Origin: Amycolatopsis acididurans
Lineage (GTDB): Bacteria > Actinomycetota > Actinomycetes > Mycobacteriales > Pseudonocardiaceae
Length of the DNA stretch: 64,000 nt
Assembly: GCF_012328925.1 (NCBI RefSeq)
Contig: NZ_JAAXLS010000033.1
Location: forward strand, 1 to 64,000
Direction of reading: 5' to 3'
The notes beneath the pieces were generated by a model, which had not been told where the DNA came from, made no database searches, and saw only the letters and a list, made by a program, of their open reading frames with translations. Both the position numbers and the translations under genes were made by a program. The stretch's first letter is position 1; each line of letters begins with the position of its first letter. Below, piece after piece: positions 32,242 through 40,585 of the stretch.

Positions 32242-33398
32242 CAGCCGAGCATCCTCGTCGCCACGGCGGCCTGCCGGGCCGCGATCCGGTTCGCGAACTC
32301 CTCGCGCGTGATCGTCTGGTCGTAGGGCAGCCGGGCGGCGACCTCGGAGACCGGCACGATCTCGACTTCGGGACCGTCGTCCGGTTTGAGGTCACGCGAG
32401 AGACGCTGCCAGCGGATCTGCAGGATCCCGCGCCGGTGCCCGGTGCGTTCCAGCCAGTTCGTCACGCCGGGATCGCGCTCGCTGACCACGAACCGGATCT
32501 TGCCGTCGGGGTCGGTGTGCGCCTGGTCGGCGGTGAGGCTGGTCTGGTGGTTGAGATAGTCCAGCGAGACGTACCACATGCTGCCGAGCTGGATGCCCTG
32601 GTACGGCGCGTCGGACTTCGGGACCGTGATGATCATCGCCTGGTCGTCGTCGAGGTCGTAGTGCCCCACCGAGGAGAACTGCGTGGACAGCCCGCCCGGT
32701 GTCGAACGCGGCTCGGTCATCGTGTTCACCGGAAGATCGAGATAGAACCACTTCGGGAACGCCAGGAACGTCTTCAGCCGCGACAGCAGGATCTTGCCCG
32801 CGACGCCGTAGCGTTTCTCCAGCGTGTCCCGCGCCAGGGGCGGCGGCGCCTGGCCGGCCCGGTCCGCGCGGCGGATACGGATCGTGCCGCGCTGCTCGCG
32901 GGCCCAGTCGCTGTAGACCTCACGGACGACCAGCATCGCCGAACCGGGGCCGAGCGTGAAGTAGTTCGGCCCCGCCTTGCCGGGGCCGAACCTGATCTCG
33001 TAGCTGCCGTCCGGGGCGATCTCGAACTCGCGGTCGTCGAACGCGGTGAGGCTGTCCGGGACGTCGACGGGGGAGTAGTCGCCGTCGAGGATCTGGAAGC
33101 TCAGATCCCGTGTGGTGCCGCGCGTTCCGGTCACCACGTACTCCGCGTCCGGGCGCAGGTAGGAGTGGAAGTAGAGCGTGTCGGGGTTGTCCAGGCCCAT
33201 CTTGGTGTACGGGCCGGTGGAGGCCACGAAATACGGGAAGTCGCGCTCGTAGGCCCAGGCCAGCTGCAGCGAGCCGCGGATGCTGCCCGCGAGGTAGTCG
33301 TAGCCCTCGACGAGGTCCTGCTCCCCGGCGATGAACTCGGCGCCCTCGATGACCTTCTCGGCTTCCCGGACGGCTTCGGCGAAGGACTCGGTGATCAT
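32241..33398 (-). CDS. DUF1214-domain protein (Rv3531c-like)
   Basis: A 385-residue protein with no signal peptide. The N-terminal half contains AWAYERDFPYFVASTGPYTKMGLDNPDTLYFHSYL, whose N-P-D-T-L-Y core at about residues 72-77 is typical of DUF1214/DUF1254 proteins. The C-terminal half has HYDLDDDQAMIITVPKSDAPYQGIQLGSMW, key residues D and the Y-Q-G-I-Q-L-G segment. The biochemical role of the family is unknown. It is coupled at both ends (ATGA to the SnoaL-like gene, TGATG to the SDR), so it belongs to the sulfotransferase operon. Confidence 0.78.
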   Translation of the reverse strand: MITESFAEAVREAEKVIEGAEFIAGEQDLVEGYDYLAGSIRGSLQLAWAYERDFPYFVASTGPYTKMGLDNPDTLYFHSYLRPDAEYVVTGTRGTTRDLSFQILDGDYSPVDVPDSLTAFDDREFEIAPDGSYEIRFGPGKAGPNYFTLGPGSAMLVVREVYSDWAREQRGTIRIRRADRAGQAPPPLARDTLEKRYGVAGKILLSRLKTFLAFPKWFYLDLPVNTMTEPRSTPGGLSTQFSSVGHYDLDDDQAMIITVPKSDAPYQGIQLGSMWYVSLDYLNHQTSLTADQAHTDPDGKIRFVVSERDPGVTNWLERTGHRRGILQIRWQRLSRDLKPDDGPEVEIVPVSEVAARLPYDQTITREEFANRIAARQAAVATRMLG

Positions 33399-33877
33399 GT
33401 GGCGGCCGTCCAGCGGTTCGAGGTGATCTTCAGCGACGGCACGTCCTTGAGCGAGTACATGACCTCGTAGGTGCGGGTGTAGCCGGTGTGCGTGATGCGC
33501 CAGCGGCCGTCCTCGCAGCGGCGGTAGGTGTCCTCGTAGAAGGCCGCGCCCGCGATCACCACCTGGTGCTCGGTGGCGATCACCTTGTCCTCGAAGGCCC
33601 AGGTCCCGGTCGCGGTGCCGCCGTCGATGTCGATCTCCGGCTGGGTCGCGAAGTGGGTCGTGATGAGGCCGGGGCCCAGCCGCTCGCGCAGGAACCCGAT
33701 GATCTCCTCACGGCCGGTGAGGCTGAGCGGATCGCCGTAGGTGGGCGTGCCGTAGTGCGCGGTGGCCTCGGGGGCGAGCGTGTCGGCCAGCTCGTCCCAC
33801 AACTTCAGGTCCACACACCGCAGGTAGGCGTGCTTCACGCGTTTGATCTCTTCGAGCGCGACGAGGTCCATGCCCAT
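33395..33877 (-). CDS. SnoaL/NTF2-like protein
   Basis: A 160-residue cone-fold protein: EIKRVKHAYLRCVDLKLWDELADTLAPEATAHY at the start, with the family's Y-x-R-x-x-D-x-x-x-W-D-x-L pattern, and YRRCEDGRWRITHTGYTR near the end. It begins the leftward sulfotransferase operon. ATG 33877 is preferred, with ATG 33871 as alternative. Its promoter is shared with cysD. It may be a small isomerase or dehydratase, or a binding protein; nothing in the sequence decides. Confidence 0.7.
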   Translation of the reverse strand: MGMDLVALEEIKRVKHAYLRCVDLKLWDELADTLAPEATAHYGTPTYGDPLSLTGREEIIGFLRERLGPGLITTHFATQPEIDIDGGTATGTWAFEDKVIATEHQVVIAGAAFYEDTYRRCEDGRWRITHTGYTRTYEVMYSLKDVPSLKITSNRWTAAT

Positions 33878-33889
33878 CAGAATGCTCTC

Positions 33890-33903
33890 ATCGGTTGACC
33901 GAT
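33890..33903. promoter_or_regulatory. Palindrome in the cysD/sulfotransferase intergenic region
   Basis: ATCGGTTGACCGAT has perfect 6-base arms (ATCGGT/ACCGAT) around TG. It lies 13 bases before the SnoaL-like start, four bases from the KstR-like box. Its arm resembles half of the operators in region 1 but the spacing differs. It may be a second regulator site or part of a leftward promoter (TTGACC inside it). Confidence 0.45.
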
Positions 33904-33906
33904 AGC

Positions 33907-33920
33907 AAGAACGTGTTCTA
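33907..33920. promoter_or_regulatory. KstR-like operator between the divergent operons
   Basis: AAGAACGTGTTCTA contains AGAAC/GTTCT arms and AAC-NN-GTT at the centre. It meets seven of the eight fixed positions of the KstR consensus recalled as TNNAACNNGTTNNA, the first T being A. It lies 11 bases before the cysD GTG and 29 before the SnoaL-like ATG, so it could govern both operons. No KstR gene is in this window. Confidence 0.6.
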
Positions 33921-33931
33921 ATTTTCTTCGG

Positions 33932-34843
33932 GTGACCAGCGTGTACGAGCTGTCTCACCTCGAGACGCTCGAAGCCGAGTCCGTGCACGTCCTGCGGGAG
34001 GTGGCGGCGACCTTCGAGCGACCCGCGCTGCTGTTCTCCGGCGGCAAGGACTCGGTGGTGATGTTGCATCTGGCGGCGAAGGCGTTCTGGCCCGCCGCAT
34101 TGCCCTTCCCGGTGTTGCATGTGGACACCGGGCACAACTTCGACGAGGTGATCGCCTTCCGCGACCGGGCCGTGCGTGAGCTCGGCGTGCGGCTGCTCGT
34201 CGGGAGCGTGCAGGACGACATCGACGCGGGCCGGGTGAGCGAGGAGACCGGTCCGCGTGCGTCCAGGAACAGGTTGCAGACGGTCACCTTGCTGCGGTCG
34301 ATCCGCGAGCACGGGTTCGACGCGGTCTTCGGCGGCGCCCGGCGCGACGAGGAGAAGGCCAGGGCCAAGGAACGCGTCTTCAGCTTCCGCGACGAGTTCG
34401 GCCAGTGGGATCCGCGTAATCAGCGGCCCGAGCTGTGGAACCTGTACAACGGCAGGCATCGCAAGGGTGAGCACATCCGGGTCTTCCCGCTGTCGAACTG
34501 GACCGAGCTGGACATCTGGTCCTACATCCTGGCCGAGGGCATCGAGCTGCCCTCCATCTACTACGCGCACCGGCGGCAGGTCGTGCAGCGTGACGGGATG
34601 CTGCTCGCCCGCACCCGTTTCCTGACCCTGCTCGAGGGCGAAAGTCCCTACGAGGCAACGGTTCGCTTCCGGACCGTGGGCGATGCGACCTGTACCGGCT
34701 GCGTCGAGTCCACCGCCGCCACCCCGCGGGACGTGGTCGCCGAGGTGGCCGCCACCCGGCTCACGGAGCGTGGCGCGACCCGCGCCGACGACCGGATTTC
34801 CGAGTCGGGAATGGAAGACCGCAAGCGGGAAGGCTACTTCTAG
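33932..34843 (+). CDS. cysD: Sulfate adenylyltransferase subunit 2
   Basis: A 303-residue CysD with the PP-loop LLFSGGKDSVVMLHLA (about residues 31-46), HVDTGHNFDEVIAFRD, FGGARRDEEKARAKER and the late FRTVGDATCTGCVES. With CysN it makes adenosine phosphosulfate from ATP and sulfate. The length matches E. coli CysD (302). GTG 33932 is the first start after the regulatory box. It is followed by cysNC after nine bases. Its position opposite a sulfotransferase operon suggests supply of PAPS for sulfation as well as sulfur assimilation. Confidence 0.95.
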   Translation: MTSVYELSHLETLEAESVHVLREVAATFERPALLFSGGKDSVVMLHLAAKAFWPAALPFPVLHVDTGHNFDEVIAFRDRAVRELGVRLLVGSVQDDIDAGRVSEETGPRASRNRLQTVTLLRSIREHGFDAVFGGARRDEEKARAKERVFSFRDEFGQWDPRNQRPELWNLYNGRHRKGEHIRVFPLSNWTELDIWSYILAEGIELPSIYYAHRRQVVQRDGMLLARTRFLTLLEGESPYEATVRFRTVGDATCTGCVESTAATPRDVVAEVAATRLTERGATRADDRISESGMEDRKREGYF

Positions 34844-34852
34844 GAGGCCGGC

Positions 34853-36739
34853 ATGATCGACGATGGCGGAGCCCCGATCGTGCGGGCCGAGCGGGGGCGG
34901 GTGTCCCGCGAAACACAGATGGCGCAGCAGCTTCTCCGCCTCGCCACGGCAGGCAGCGTGGACGACGGCAAATCCACCCTCATCGGCCGTCTGCTGTTCG
35001 ACTCCAAGACCCTGTTCACCGACCAGCTCGCCGCGGTGGAGCGGGCGAGCCGGGACCGCGGCGAGGAGTATCCGAACCTCGCGCTGCTGACCGACGGCCT
35101 GCGCGCCGAGCGCGAACAGGGCATCACGATCGACGTGGCGCACCGGTATTTCGCCACCCCACGCCGGAAGTTCATCATCGCCGACACGCCGGGCCACATC
35201 CAGTACACCCGCAACATGGTCACCGGCGCCTCCACCGCCGACCTCGCGCTCGTGCTCGTCGACGCGCGCAAGGGCGTGCTCGAACAGTCGCGGCGGCACG
35301 CGTTCCTGGCGAGCCTGCTCGGCATCCCGCACCTCGTGCTGTGCGTCAACAAGATGGACCTGGTGGACTGGTCGGCCGAACGGTTCGAGGAGATCCGCGA
35401 GGAGTTCCGGCGCTTCGCGATGAAACTCGACGTGCCGGACCTGACGTTCATCCCGGTTTCGGCGCTGCACGGGGACAACATCGTGCACCGCTCGGCGAGC
35501 ATGCCGTGGTACGAGGGCGCCCCGCTGCTGCACCACCTGGAACAGGTGCACGTGGCCTCCGACCGCAACCTCATCGACGCGCGGTTTCCGGTGCAGTACG
35601 TGATCCGGCAGCACGCGCGGGACTTCCGCGGCTACGCGGGAACCGTGTCCGGCGGCGTGTTCAAGCCGGGGGACGAGGTGCTCGTGCTGCCCTCGGGGTT
35701 CCGGTCTAGTGTGCGCGCGATCTGGGGCCCCGGCGGGAAACCGGTCGAGGAGGCGTTCGCGCCGCAGGCGGTGACGGTCGAGCTGACCGACGATCTCGAC
35801 GTGGCCCGCGGGGATCTGCTGTGCCGCCCGGGAAACCGGCCGCAGAGCAACGGCGACCTGGACGCGATGGTGTGCTGGTTCGACGCCGCCACAGCGCTGA
35901 CGCCGGGCTCGACGTACACGCTGCGGCACACCACGCGCGCCACCACGGCCGAAGTGCGTGGCCTGGAATACCGCCTGGACGTCAACACCCTGCACCGGGA
36001 CGAGACCGCGGAATCCTTGTCGCTCAACGAGATCGGCCGCGTGCGGCTGCGCACCCGGCAGCCGTTGATGTTCGACCCGTACCGGCGCAACCGGGCCACG
36101 GGCAGCTTCATCCTGGTCGACGATGCCACGAACAACACGGTCGCCGCGGGCATGATCACCGGTGTCGCGTCGCGCGTGGTGTGGCACTCCGCGGCGGTCA
36201 CCCGTGACGAGCGTCCGACGCGCGGTCTGACGGTGTGGCTGACCGGGCTGTCCGCGTCGGGCAAGTCCACGGTCGCGGTGGAGCTGGAGCGGCGGCTGAT
36301 CGCGGCGGGACGGCCCGCCTACCTGCTCGACGGCGACAACCTGCGGCACGGGATCAACGCCGGCCTCGGCTTCGGCGCCGAGGACCGGGCCGAGAACGTG
36401 CGGCGCACCGGGGAGGTCGCACGGCTGTTCGCGGACGCCGGGATCGTGGCGGTAGCATCGCTGATCAGTCCCTATCGTGCGGATCGCGAGAAGGTGCGAG
36501 CCGCGCACGAGGCGGCCGGGCTGGCCTTTGTGGAGGTTTACGTGGACACACCGCTTCAGGTGTGCGAGGCACGTGACCCGAAAGGCATGTACGCCAAGGC
36601 GCGCGCCGGTGAGATCCGCGGGTTCACGGGCATCGACGATCCGTATGAGCCGCCGGAAGCGCCGGACCTCGTGCTCCGGCCGGGCGACGGGGACCCCGCC
36701 GCGATGGCCTCGGCCATCCTCAACCTGTTGGACCGGTGA
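34853..36739 (+). CDS. cysNC: Bifunctional sulfate adenylyltransferase subunit 1/APS kinase
   Basis: A 628-residue fusion. The N-terminal GTPase half has AGSVDDGKSTLIGRLL (P-loop, about 31-46), GITIDVAHRYF, DTPGHIQYTRN and NKMD. The C-terminal APS kinase half starts near residue 460 with LTGLSASGKSTVAVELE, then LLDGDNLRHGIN, VASLISPYRADR and ARAGEIRGFTGIDDPYEPP. It couples GTP hydrolysis to APS synthesis and then phosphorylates APS to PAPS. The fused form is usual in actinobacteria. ATG 34853 has AGGAGG in front; the stop overlaps the next gene's GTG. Confidence 0.94.
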   Translation: MIDDGGAPIVRAERGRVSRETQMAQQLLRLATAGSVDDGKSTLIGRLLFDSKTLFTDQLAAVERASRDRGEEYPNLALLTDGLRAEREQGITIDVAHRYFATPRRKFIIADTPGHIQYTRNMVTGASTADLALVLVDARKGVLEQSRRHAFLASLLGIPHLVLCVNKMDLVDWSAERFEEIREEFRRFAMKLDVPDLTFIPVSALHGDNIVHRSASMPWYEGAPLLHHLEQVHVASDRNLIDARFPVQYVIRQHARDFRGYAGTVSGGVFKPGDEVLVLPSGFRSSVRAIWGPGGKPVEEAFAPQAVTVELTDDLDVARGDLLCRPGNRPQSNGDLDAMVCWFDAATALTPGSTYTLRHTTRATTAEVRGLEYRLDVNTLHRDETAESLSLNEIGRVRLRTRQPLMFDPYRRNRATGSFILVDDATNNTVAAGMITGVASRVVWHSAAVTRDERPTRGLTVWLTGLSASGKSTVAVELERRLIAAGRPAYLLDGDNLRHGINAGLGFGAEDRAENVRRTGEVARLFADAGIVAVASLISPYRADREKVRAAHEAAGLAFVEVYVDTPLQVCEARDPKGMYAKARAGEIRGFTGIDDPYEPPEAPDLVLRPGDGDPAAMASAILNLLDR

Positions 36740-37245
36740 TCATGGGTGTGAACCAGCGGGCGCAGATCCGCATGACCGACGACGAGATCGCGACGTTCGT
36801 GGAGCGGAGCCGCACGGCCACGATGGCCACGCTCGGCCCCGACGGCATGCCGCATCTGGTCGCGATGTGGTACGCGGTGGTGGACGGCAAGATCTGGTTC
36901 GAGACGAAGGTCAAATCGCAGAAGGTCGTCAACCTGCGCCGCGACGACCGCATCACGGTGCTGATCGAGGCCGGGCACACCTATGACCAGCTGCGTGGCG
37001 TGTCGGTCGAGGGCCACGCCGTGATCAGCGACGACGCGGACGAGATCTGGCGCGTCGGGGTGAGTGTGTGGGAGCGCTACAACGGCCCGTACACCGAGGA
37101 CGTCAAGCCCGCGGTGGAGATGATGATGAACAAGCGCGTGGTGGTCCGCGTCGACCCGAAGCGCGTGCGGACCTGGGATCACCGCAAGCTCGGCATGGGC
37201 CCGGTGCCGCTGGCGGGCACCACCGCTCAGTACCTGGAAAGCTAA
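36736..37245 (+). CDS. PPOX/F420-type split-barrel oxidoreductase
   Basis: A 169-residue pyridoxamine-phosphate-oxidase-like protein: TATMATLGPDGMPHLVAMWYAVVDG at the start, FETKVKSQKVVNLRRDDR for phosphate contacts, and GVSVEGHAVI. Such proteins bind FMN or F420 and reduce diverse substrates. The GTG at 36736 overlaps the cysNC stop, making it part of the sulfate-activation transcript, though no sulfur role is known for the family. ATG 36742 is an alternative start. A strong hairpin follows seven bases after the stop. Confidence 0.78.
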   Translation: MIMGVNQRAQIRMTDDEIATFVERSRTATMATLGPDGMPHLVAMWYAVVDGKIWFETKVKSQKVVNLRRDDRITVLIEAGHTYDQLRGVSVEGHAVISDDADEIWRVGVSVWERYNGPYTEDVKPAVEMMMNKRVVVRVDPKRVRTWDHRKLGMGPVPLAGTTAQYLES

Positions 37246-37251
37246 GGCGCC

Positions 37252-37283
37252 GGGCGGGACGAGCGGAGCCGCTCGTCCCGCCC
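37252..37283. terminator. Bidirectional hairpin terminator
   Basis: GGGCGGGACGAGCGG (37252-37266) pairs with CCGCTCGTCCCGCCC (37269-37283), a near-perfect 14-15 bp stem between the convergent split-barrel and phosphatase genes. It can serve both strands. Confidence 0.82.
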
Positions 37284-37289
37284 AGCACC

Positions 37290-38066
37290 TCACAGCACCA
37301 GCTTCTCCCGTAGCGCCTTGGCCTCGTGGTCCCCGAACCCGTGTTCCGACAGCCAGGGCAGCACCCCGCCGTGCCGGGTGTCGACCTGCTCCAGGAAGTG
37401 CGCCATCGTCTCCGCGCGGGGGCGGTTGTCGTCGTCGGGGCGTTTCTCCAGGTCTCGCGCGTAGGTCGGCGACGCGCGCAGGCGGGCCAGGATCGCGCCG
37501 ATCCGGTTGCCGCTGGCCGCGTAGTCCGCGATCACCGCGTCACGCCGCACGCCCGCCACCGTGAGGCTCATCGCGACCACGACCCCGGTGCGGTCCTTGC
37601 CCGCGGCGCAATGCACGAGCACCGTGCCGGGCGCATCGGTGATCGAGCGCAGCGCTCCGACGACGCTTTCCGGCCGGTCTTCCAGATATCCCAGATACAG
37701 CGCGCACATCGGGTCTTCCGGGAACTGCGCCATGCGGTCGCGGCGGCGGCCGCTGAGGAAGAGTGCGTCCGCGGCGGCGTCGGTGGCGTTGCCGCGCTCC
37801 GGCAGGACCGAATGGTGCACGTGGCGCACCGACTCGACGGCGGCCAGCGGGCCCGGGCCCTCGGAGGTGACCTCCGGCGTGCCGCGCAGATCGACCACCG
37901 TGCTCAGCCCGAAGTCCTCGATCAGGAGCTTGACGTCCGCCGGAGTCAGGCCTTGCAGGTTGTCGGAGCGCAACAGCCTCCGGTCCGCGATCTGCTTGCC
38001 GTCTTCGGTGGGAAGCCCACCCACGTCACGGGCGTTGACCGCCCCTTCGAGTTCGAGCCATCGCAT
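37290..38066 (-). CDS. Tyrosine/lipid phosphatase (MptpB-like)
   Basis: A 258-residue protein with the P-loop signature VHCAAGKDRTG (nucleophile C153, R159), the GK-D variant found in actinobacterial triple-specificity phosphatases such as MptpB. N-terminal NARDVGGLPT and RRLLRSDNLQGLT and STVVDLRGTPE are also typical. It removes phosphate from tyrosine/serine or phosphoinositides. No signal peptide is seen. The ATG at 38066 begins MRWLELEG; the longer open frame upstream overlaps the rhomboid-like gene and is not credible. It converges on the sulfate operon. Confidence 0.88.
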   Translation of the reverse strand: MRWLELEGAVNARDVGGLPTEDGKQIADRRLLRSDNLQGLTPADVKLLIEDFGLSTVVDLRGTPEVTSEGPGPLAAVESVRHVHHSVLPERGNATDAAADALFLSGRRRDRMAQFPEDPMCALYLGYLEDRPESVVGALRSITDAPGTVLVHCAAGKDRTGVVVAMSLTVAGVRRDAVIADYAASGNRIGAILARLRASPTYARDLEKRPDDDNRPRAETMAHFLEQVDTRHGGVLPWLSEHGFGDHEAKALREKLVL

Positions 38067-38077
38067 GCCCCCATAGT

Positions 38078-38803
38078 TCACGGCGTGACGGAACGCGCCA
38101 AGGGCGCGGGTTCGCGCGGCCGGCGATCGGGCAGCCGCAGTGTGCCCACGAGCCCGCGGCGCCGCAACCATCCCAGCCAGCCCACCATCCCGATGTGCGC
38201 GGCGATCAGGTGTCCCGCGACAGTCACCAGCGCGTCGAGCGAGCCCGGGTCGTCCGTGACATAGATCACGGCGATGCAGGCCTCGATCGCGGCCACCGCC
38301 CACAGCCGCAGCCGCGGTGCGAGCACCGGCACCATCGCGCCCGCCGTGGCGAAGAACCCGTAGCTCACCCCGATGTCGAGCCACCGCGCGTCGGAATGCG
38401 GCAGCAGACCCATCGAGAGCGCCCACATCACCGGAAGTTCGGTCGCCAGCGTCGCGAGCACGTGCCCGCTGGCGAACACCAGGAAGGTCCAGCCCGCGCC
38501 GATCCGCCGCTCCAGCGGGGCGACCGCGAGCGCGAAGATCAGCACGTAGACCAGCCAGCCCGAGTCCTCGATCCACAGTGCACTGCTGATCAGGCTGAGC
38601 ACCGGCCGGTGCCACAGGTTCTGCGCGTCGGTGCTGGCCATCGCCAGCAGCTTCGCCGAGACGGTCTGGCCCACCAGCCGCTGCACGACGGTGGTGACGA
38701 GCAGCAACGCGAGATACCAGAACGTGAACGGGGTGAGCGTGGGACTGGGCAGTAGTACCGCGGCGCGAACCCGCCAGCTGGGGCGTAGGGCTTCCTGGGG
38801 CAC
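38078..38803 (-). CDS. Rhomboid-like multispanning membrane protein
   Basis: A 241-residue protein with about six helices. It resembles rhomboid-like proteins: PLERRIGAGWTFLVFASGHVLATL, then DIGVSYGFFATAGA and VTVAGHLIAAHIGM. The serine in GVSYG and histidine in AGHLIAAH could be a catalytic dyad, but the canonical GxSG is altered, so protease activity is doubtful. The GTG at 38803 sits just behind a GGGGGC stretch; no better start is visible. It may be a membrane chaperone or scaffold. Confidence 0.7.
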   Translation of the reverse strand: MPQEALRPSWRVRAAVLLPSPTLTPFTFWYLALLLVTTVVQRLVGQTVSAKLLAMASTDAQNLWHRPVLSLISSALWIEDSGWLVYVLIFALAVAPLERRIGAGWTFLVFASGHVLATLATELPVMWALSMGLLPHSDARWLDIGVSYGFFATAGAMVPVLAPRLRLWAVAAIEACIAVIYVTDDPGSLDALVTVAGHLIAAHIGMVGWLGWLRRRGLVGTLRLPDRRPREPAPLARSVTP

Positions 38804-38884
38804 GCCCCCAGTCTCCGGTCTCACCCTGTCAGCCAACCATTCTTCTGCTGTGAATCCTCTGAGAATCCGGGTAAGGCTGGAGCC

Positions 38885-39904
38885 ATGACAACGGAAAGAT
38901 CGTGGGGGAGCGGCGTTTTCGAGGTGTCCGGCACCTACCTCAACACGCCGAGCATCGGAATCCCGCCCGCGCACGCCGCCGAGGCCGTCGGCCGTGCGGT
39001 CGAGCGCTGGCGCACCGGGGCGAACGGGGCGCCGGAATTCGACGAGGCCGTGCACCTCGGCCGCGACGGCTTCGCCCGGATGGTCGGCGTCCCGGCCGGC
39101 ACCGTCGCGATCGGAGCCACCGCGTCCTCGCTCATCGGCATGGTCGCCGCCGGCCTGCCGGACGGCGCGCGGGTGCTGACCGCGAAGAACGACTTCACCA
39201 GTGTGGTGTTCCCGTTCGCGGCACAGGCGCACCGCGGGATCACGGTCACCGAGACCGCTCTCGCCGATCTGCCCGCCGAAGCGCCCGGATACGACCTCGT
39301 CGCGGTCAGCGTGGCGCAGTCCGCCGACGGTGCGCTGGCCGACCTCGACGCGCTGCGCGCCGCGGGTGTGCCCGTCCTGCTCGACGCGACCCAGGCCGCC
39401 GGATGGCTGCCGCTGCGCCTGGACTGGGCGGACTGGGTCGTCGCGGCCGGATACAAATGGCTGCTCGCGCCGCGCGGGGCCGCGTGGATGGCGGTGCACC
39501 CGCGCGCGCTGGAGCGCACGGTGCCCGTCGCCGCGAACTGGTACGGCGCGCAGGATCCGTGGGAGGCCACCTACGGGCTGCCGCTGCGGCTGGCGGACAG
39601 CGCGCGACGGTTCGATCTGTCCCCGGTCTGGCTGGCTCAGGTCGGCGCCGCGGCCGCACTGTCCTATCTCGGCGAACTCGACCTCGAGGCGGTGCACGCG
39701 CACTGCGTCGGGCTCGCCAACTCCCTGCGCCGCGGCCTCGGGCTGCCCGAGGCGAACAGCGCGATCGTCTCGTTCGACGCCGACGTGGAGCGGCTCGCGG
39801 CGGCCGGGATCAGGGCCGCAGCCAGGGCGGGCAAGGCGCGCACCGGCTTCTTCGTCTACAACACCGCGAGTGATGTCGAACGGATTCTTCACGCATTGGA
39901 GTGA
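38885..39904 (+). CDS. Class V aminotransferase/desulfurase-like PLP enzyme
   Basis: A 339-residue fold-type I PLP protein. The Schiff-base lysine is in VAAGYKWLLAPRGAAW (about residue 199), the phosphate-binding serine-threonine region is GATASSLIG, and DATQAAGWLPL carries the ring-nitrogen aspartate. NTPSIGIPP at the start resembles NifS-type opening sequences (YLNxAxxG). The active-site cysteine loop of true cysteine desulfurases is not evident, so an aminotransferase, kynureninase-like or lyase role is possible. It stands alone between divergent neighbours. Confidence 0.82.
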   Translation: MTTERSWGSGVFEVSGTYLNTPSIGIPPAHAAEAVGRAVERWRTGANGAPEFDEAVHLGRDGFARMVGVPAGTVAIGATASSLIGMVAAGLPDGARVLTAKNDFTSVVFPFAAQAHRGITVTETALADLPAEAPGYDLVAVSVAQSADGALADLDALRAAGVPVLLDATQAAGWLPLRLDWADWVVAAGYKWLLAPRGAAWMAVHPRALERTVPVAANWYGAQDPWEATYGLPLRLADSARRFDLSPVWLAQVGAAAALSYLGELDLEAVHAHCVGLANSLRRGLGLPEANSAIVSFDADVERLAAAGIRAAARAGKARTGFFVYNTASDVERILHALE

Positions 39905-39937
39905 GTGCGATCCGGTGGTCCAGTACGGTGTTTCCCC

Positions 39938-40570
39938 GTGGTTGGTGCCCAATATCCGCCGGGGCGCGGCGACACCGCGCCGCTGCCCCGGATCGCGTCC
40001 GCGCCCAGTCACGGTGGCCGTGCCGCCGTGTTCAAGGGACTCGGCCTGGTCGCCGTCGCGGTCGTGGCCGGGCTGGTCTGGTGGCTCGTGCGCCACGATT
40101 CCGGCGATGCCCCGGTGGCGCAGGCGCCGGCCAAGGAGTTCTCCTTCGTCGCGACCGCGGGCCCCGTGGTGAGCGGTGACTGCGCGGCCAAATCCTCCGA
40201 CTCGGTCAAGCGGTGGTTCGGCTCGCACCCGTGCCAGCGGCTGTCGCGGTCGCTCTACGCCACGTCGGCGGGCAGCGCGCGGGCGCTGGTGTCGGTCGCC
40301 GTGGTCACGATGCCGAGCGAGGCCGACGCGCAGGAGCTGAAGAAGCTCGTCGACACCGACGGCACCGGCAACGTGAGCGATCTGGTCGCCGACGGCACCG
40401 CGAAACTGCCGGACGCGCCCAAGCTCCCGGGCGGCGAATACGCCTCACGGGTCACCGGCTCACAGGTGACGATCGTGCTGGCCGGGTTCTACGGCGGCCA
40501 CACCGACCCGCCCACCCTCACCCGGGTCGCCGGCGAAGCACTGGAGCTTCCGGCTCAGCCCGGCAAGTAG
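39938..40570 (+). CDS. Single-pass membrane protein of unknown function
   Basis: A 210-residue protein with a short proline-rich cytoplasmic N-terminus, one transmembrane helix (GLGLVAVAVVAGLVWWLV, about residues 34-51) and an extracytoplasmic domain holding two cysteines (SGDCAAK and HPCQRLS) likely to form a disulfide. No family is recognised. GTG 39938 is chosen; GTG 39905 would extend it by 11 residues. It follows the PLP enzyme by 33 bases and may be co-transcribed. Confidence 0.68.
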   Translation: MVGAQYPPGRGDTAPLPRIASAPSHGGRAAVFKGLGLVAVAVVAGLVWWLVRHDSGDAPVAQAPAKEFSFVATAGPVVSGDCAAKSSDSVKRWFGSHPCQRLSRSLYATSAGSARALVSVAVVTMPSEADAQELKKLVDTDGTGNVSDLVADGTAKLPDAPKLPGGEYASRVTGSQVTIVLAGFYGGHTDPPTLTRVAGEALELPAQPGK

Positions 40571-40585
40571 CCACCACCCGCGGGC

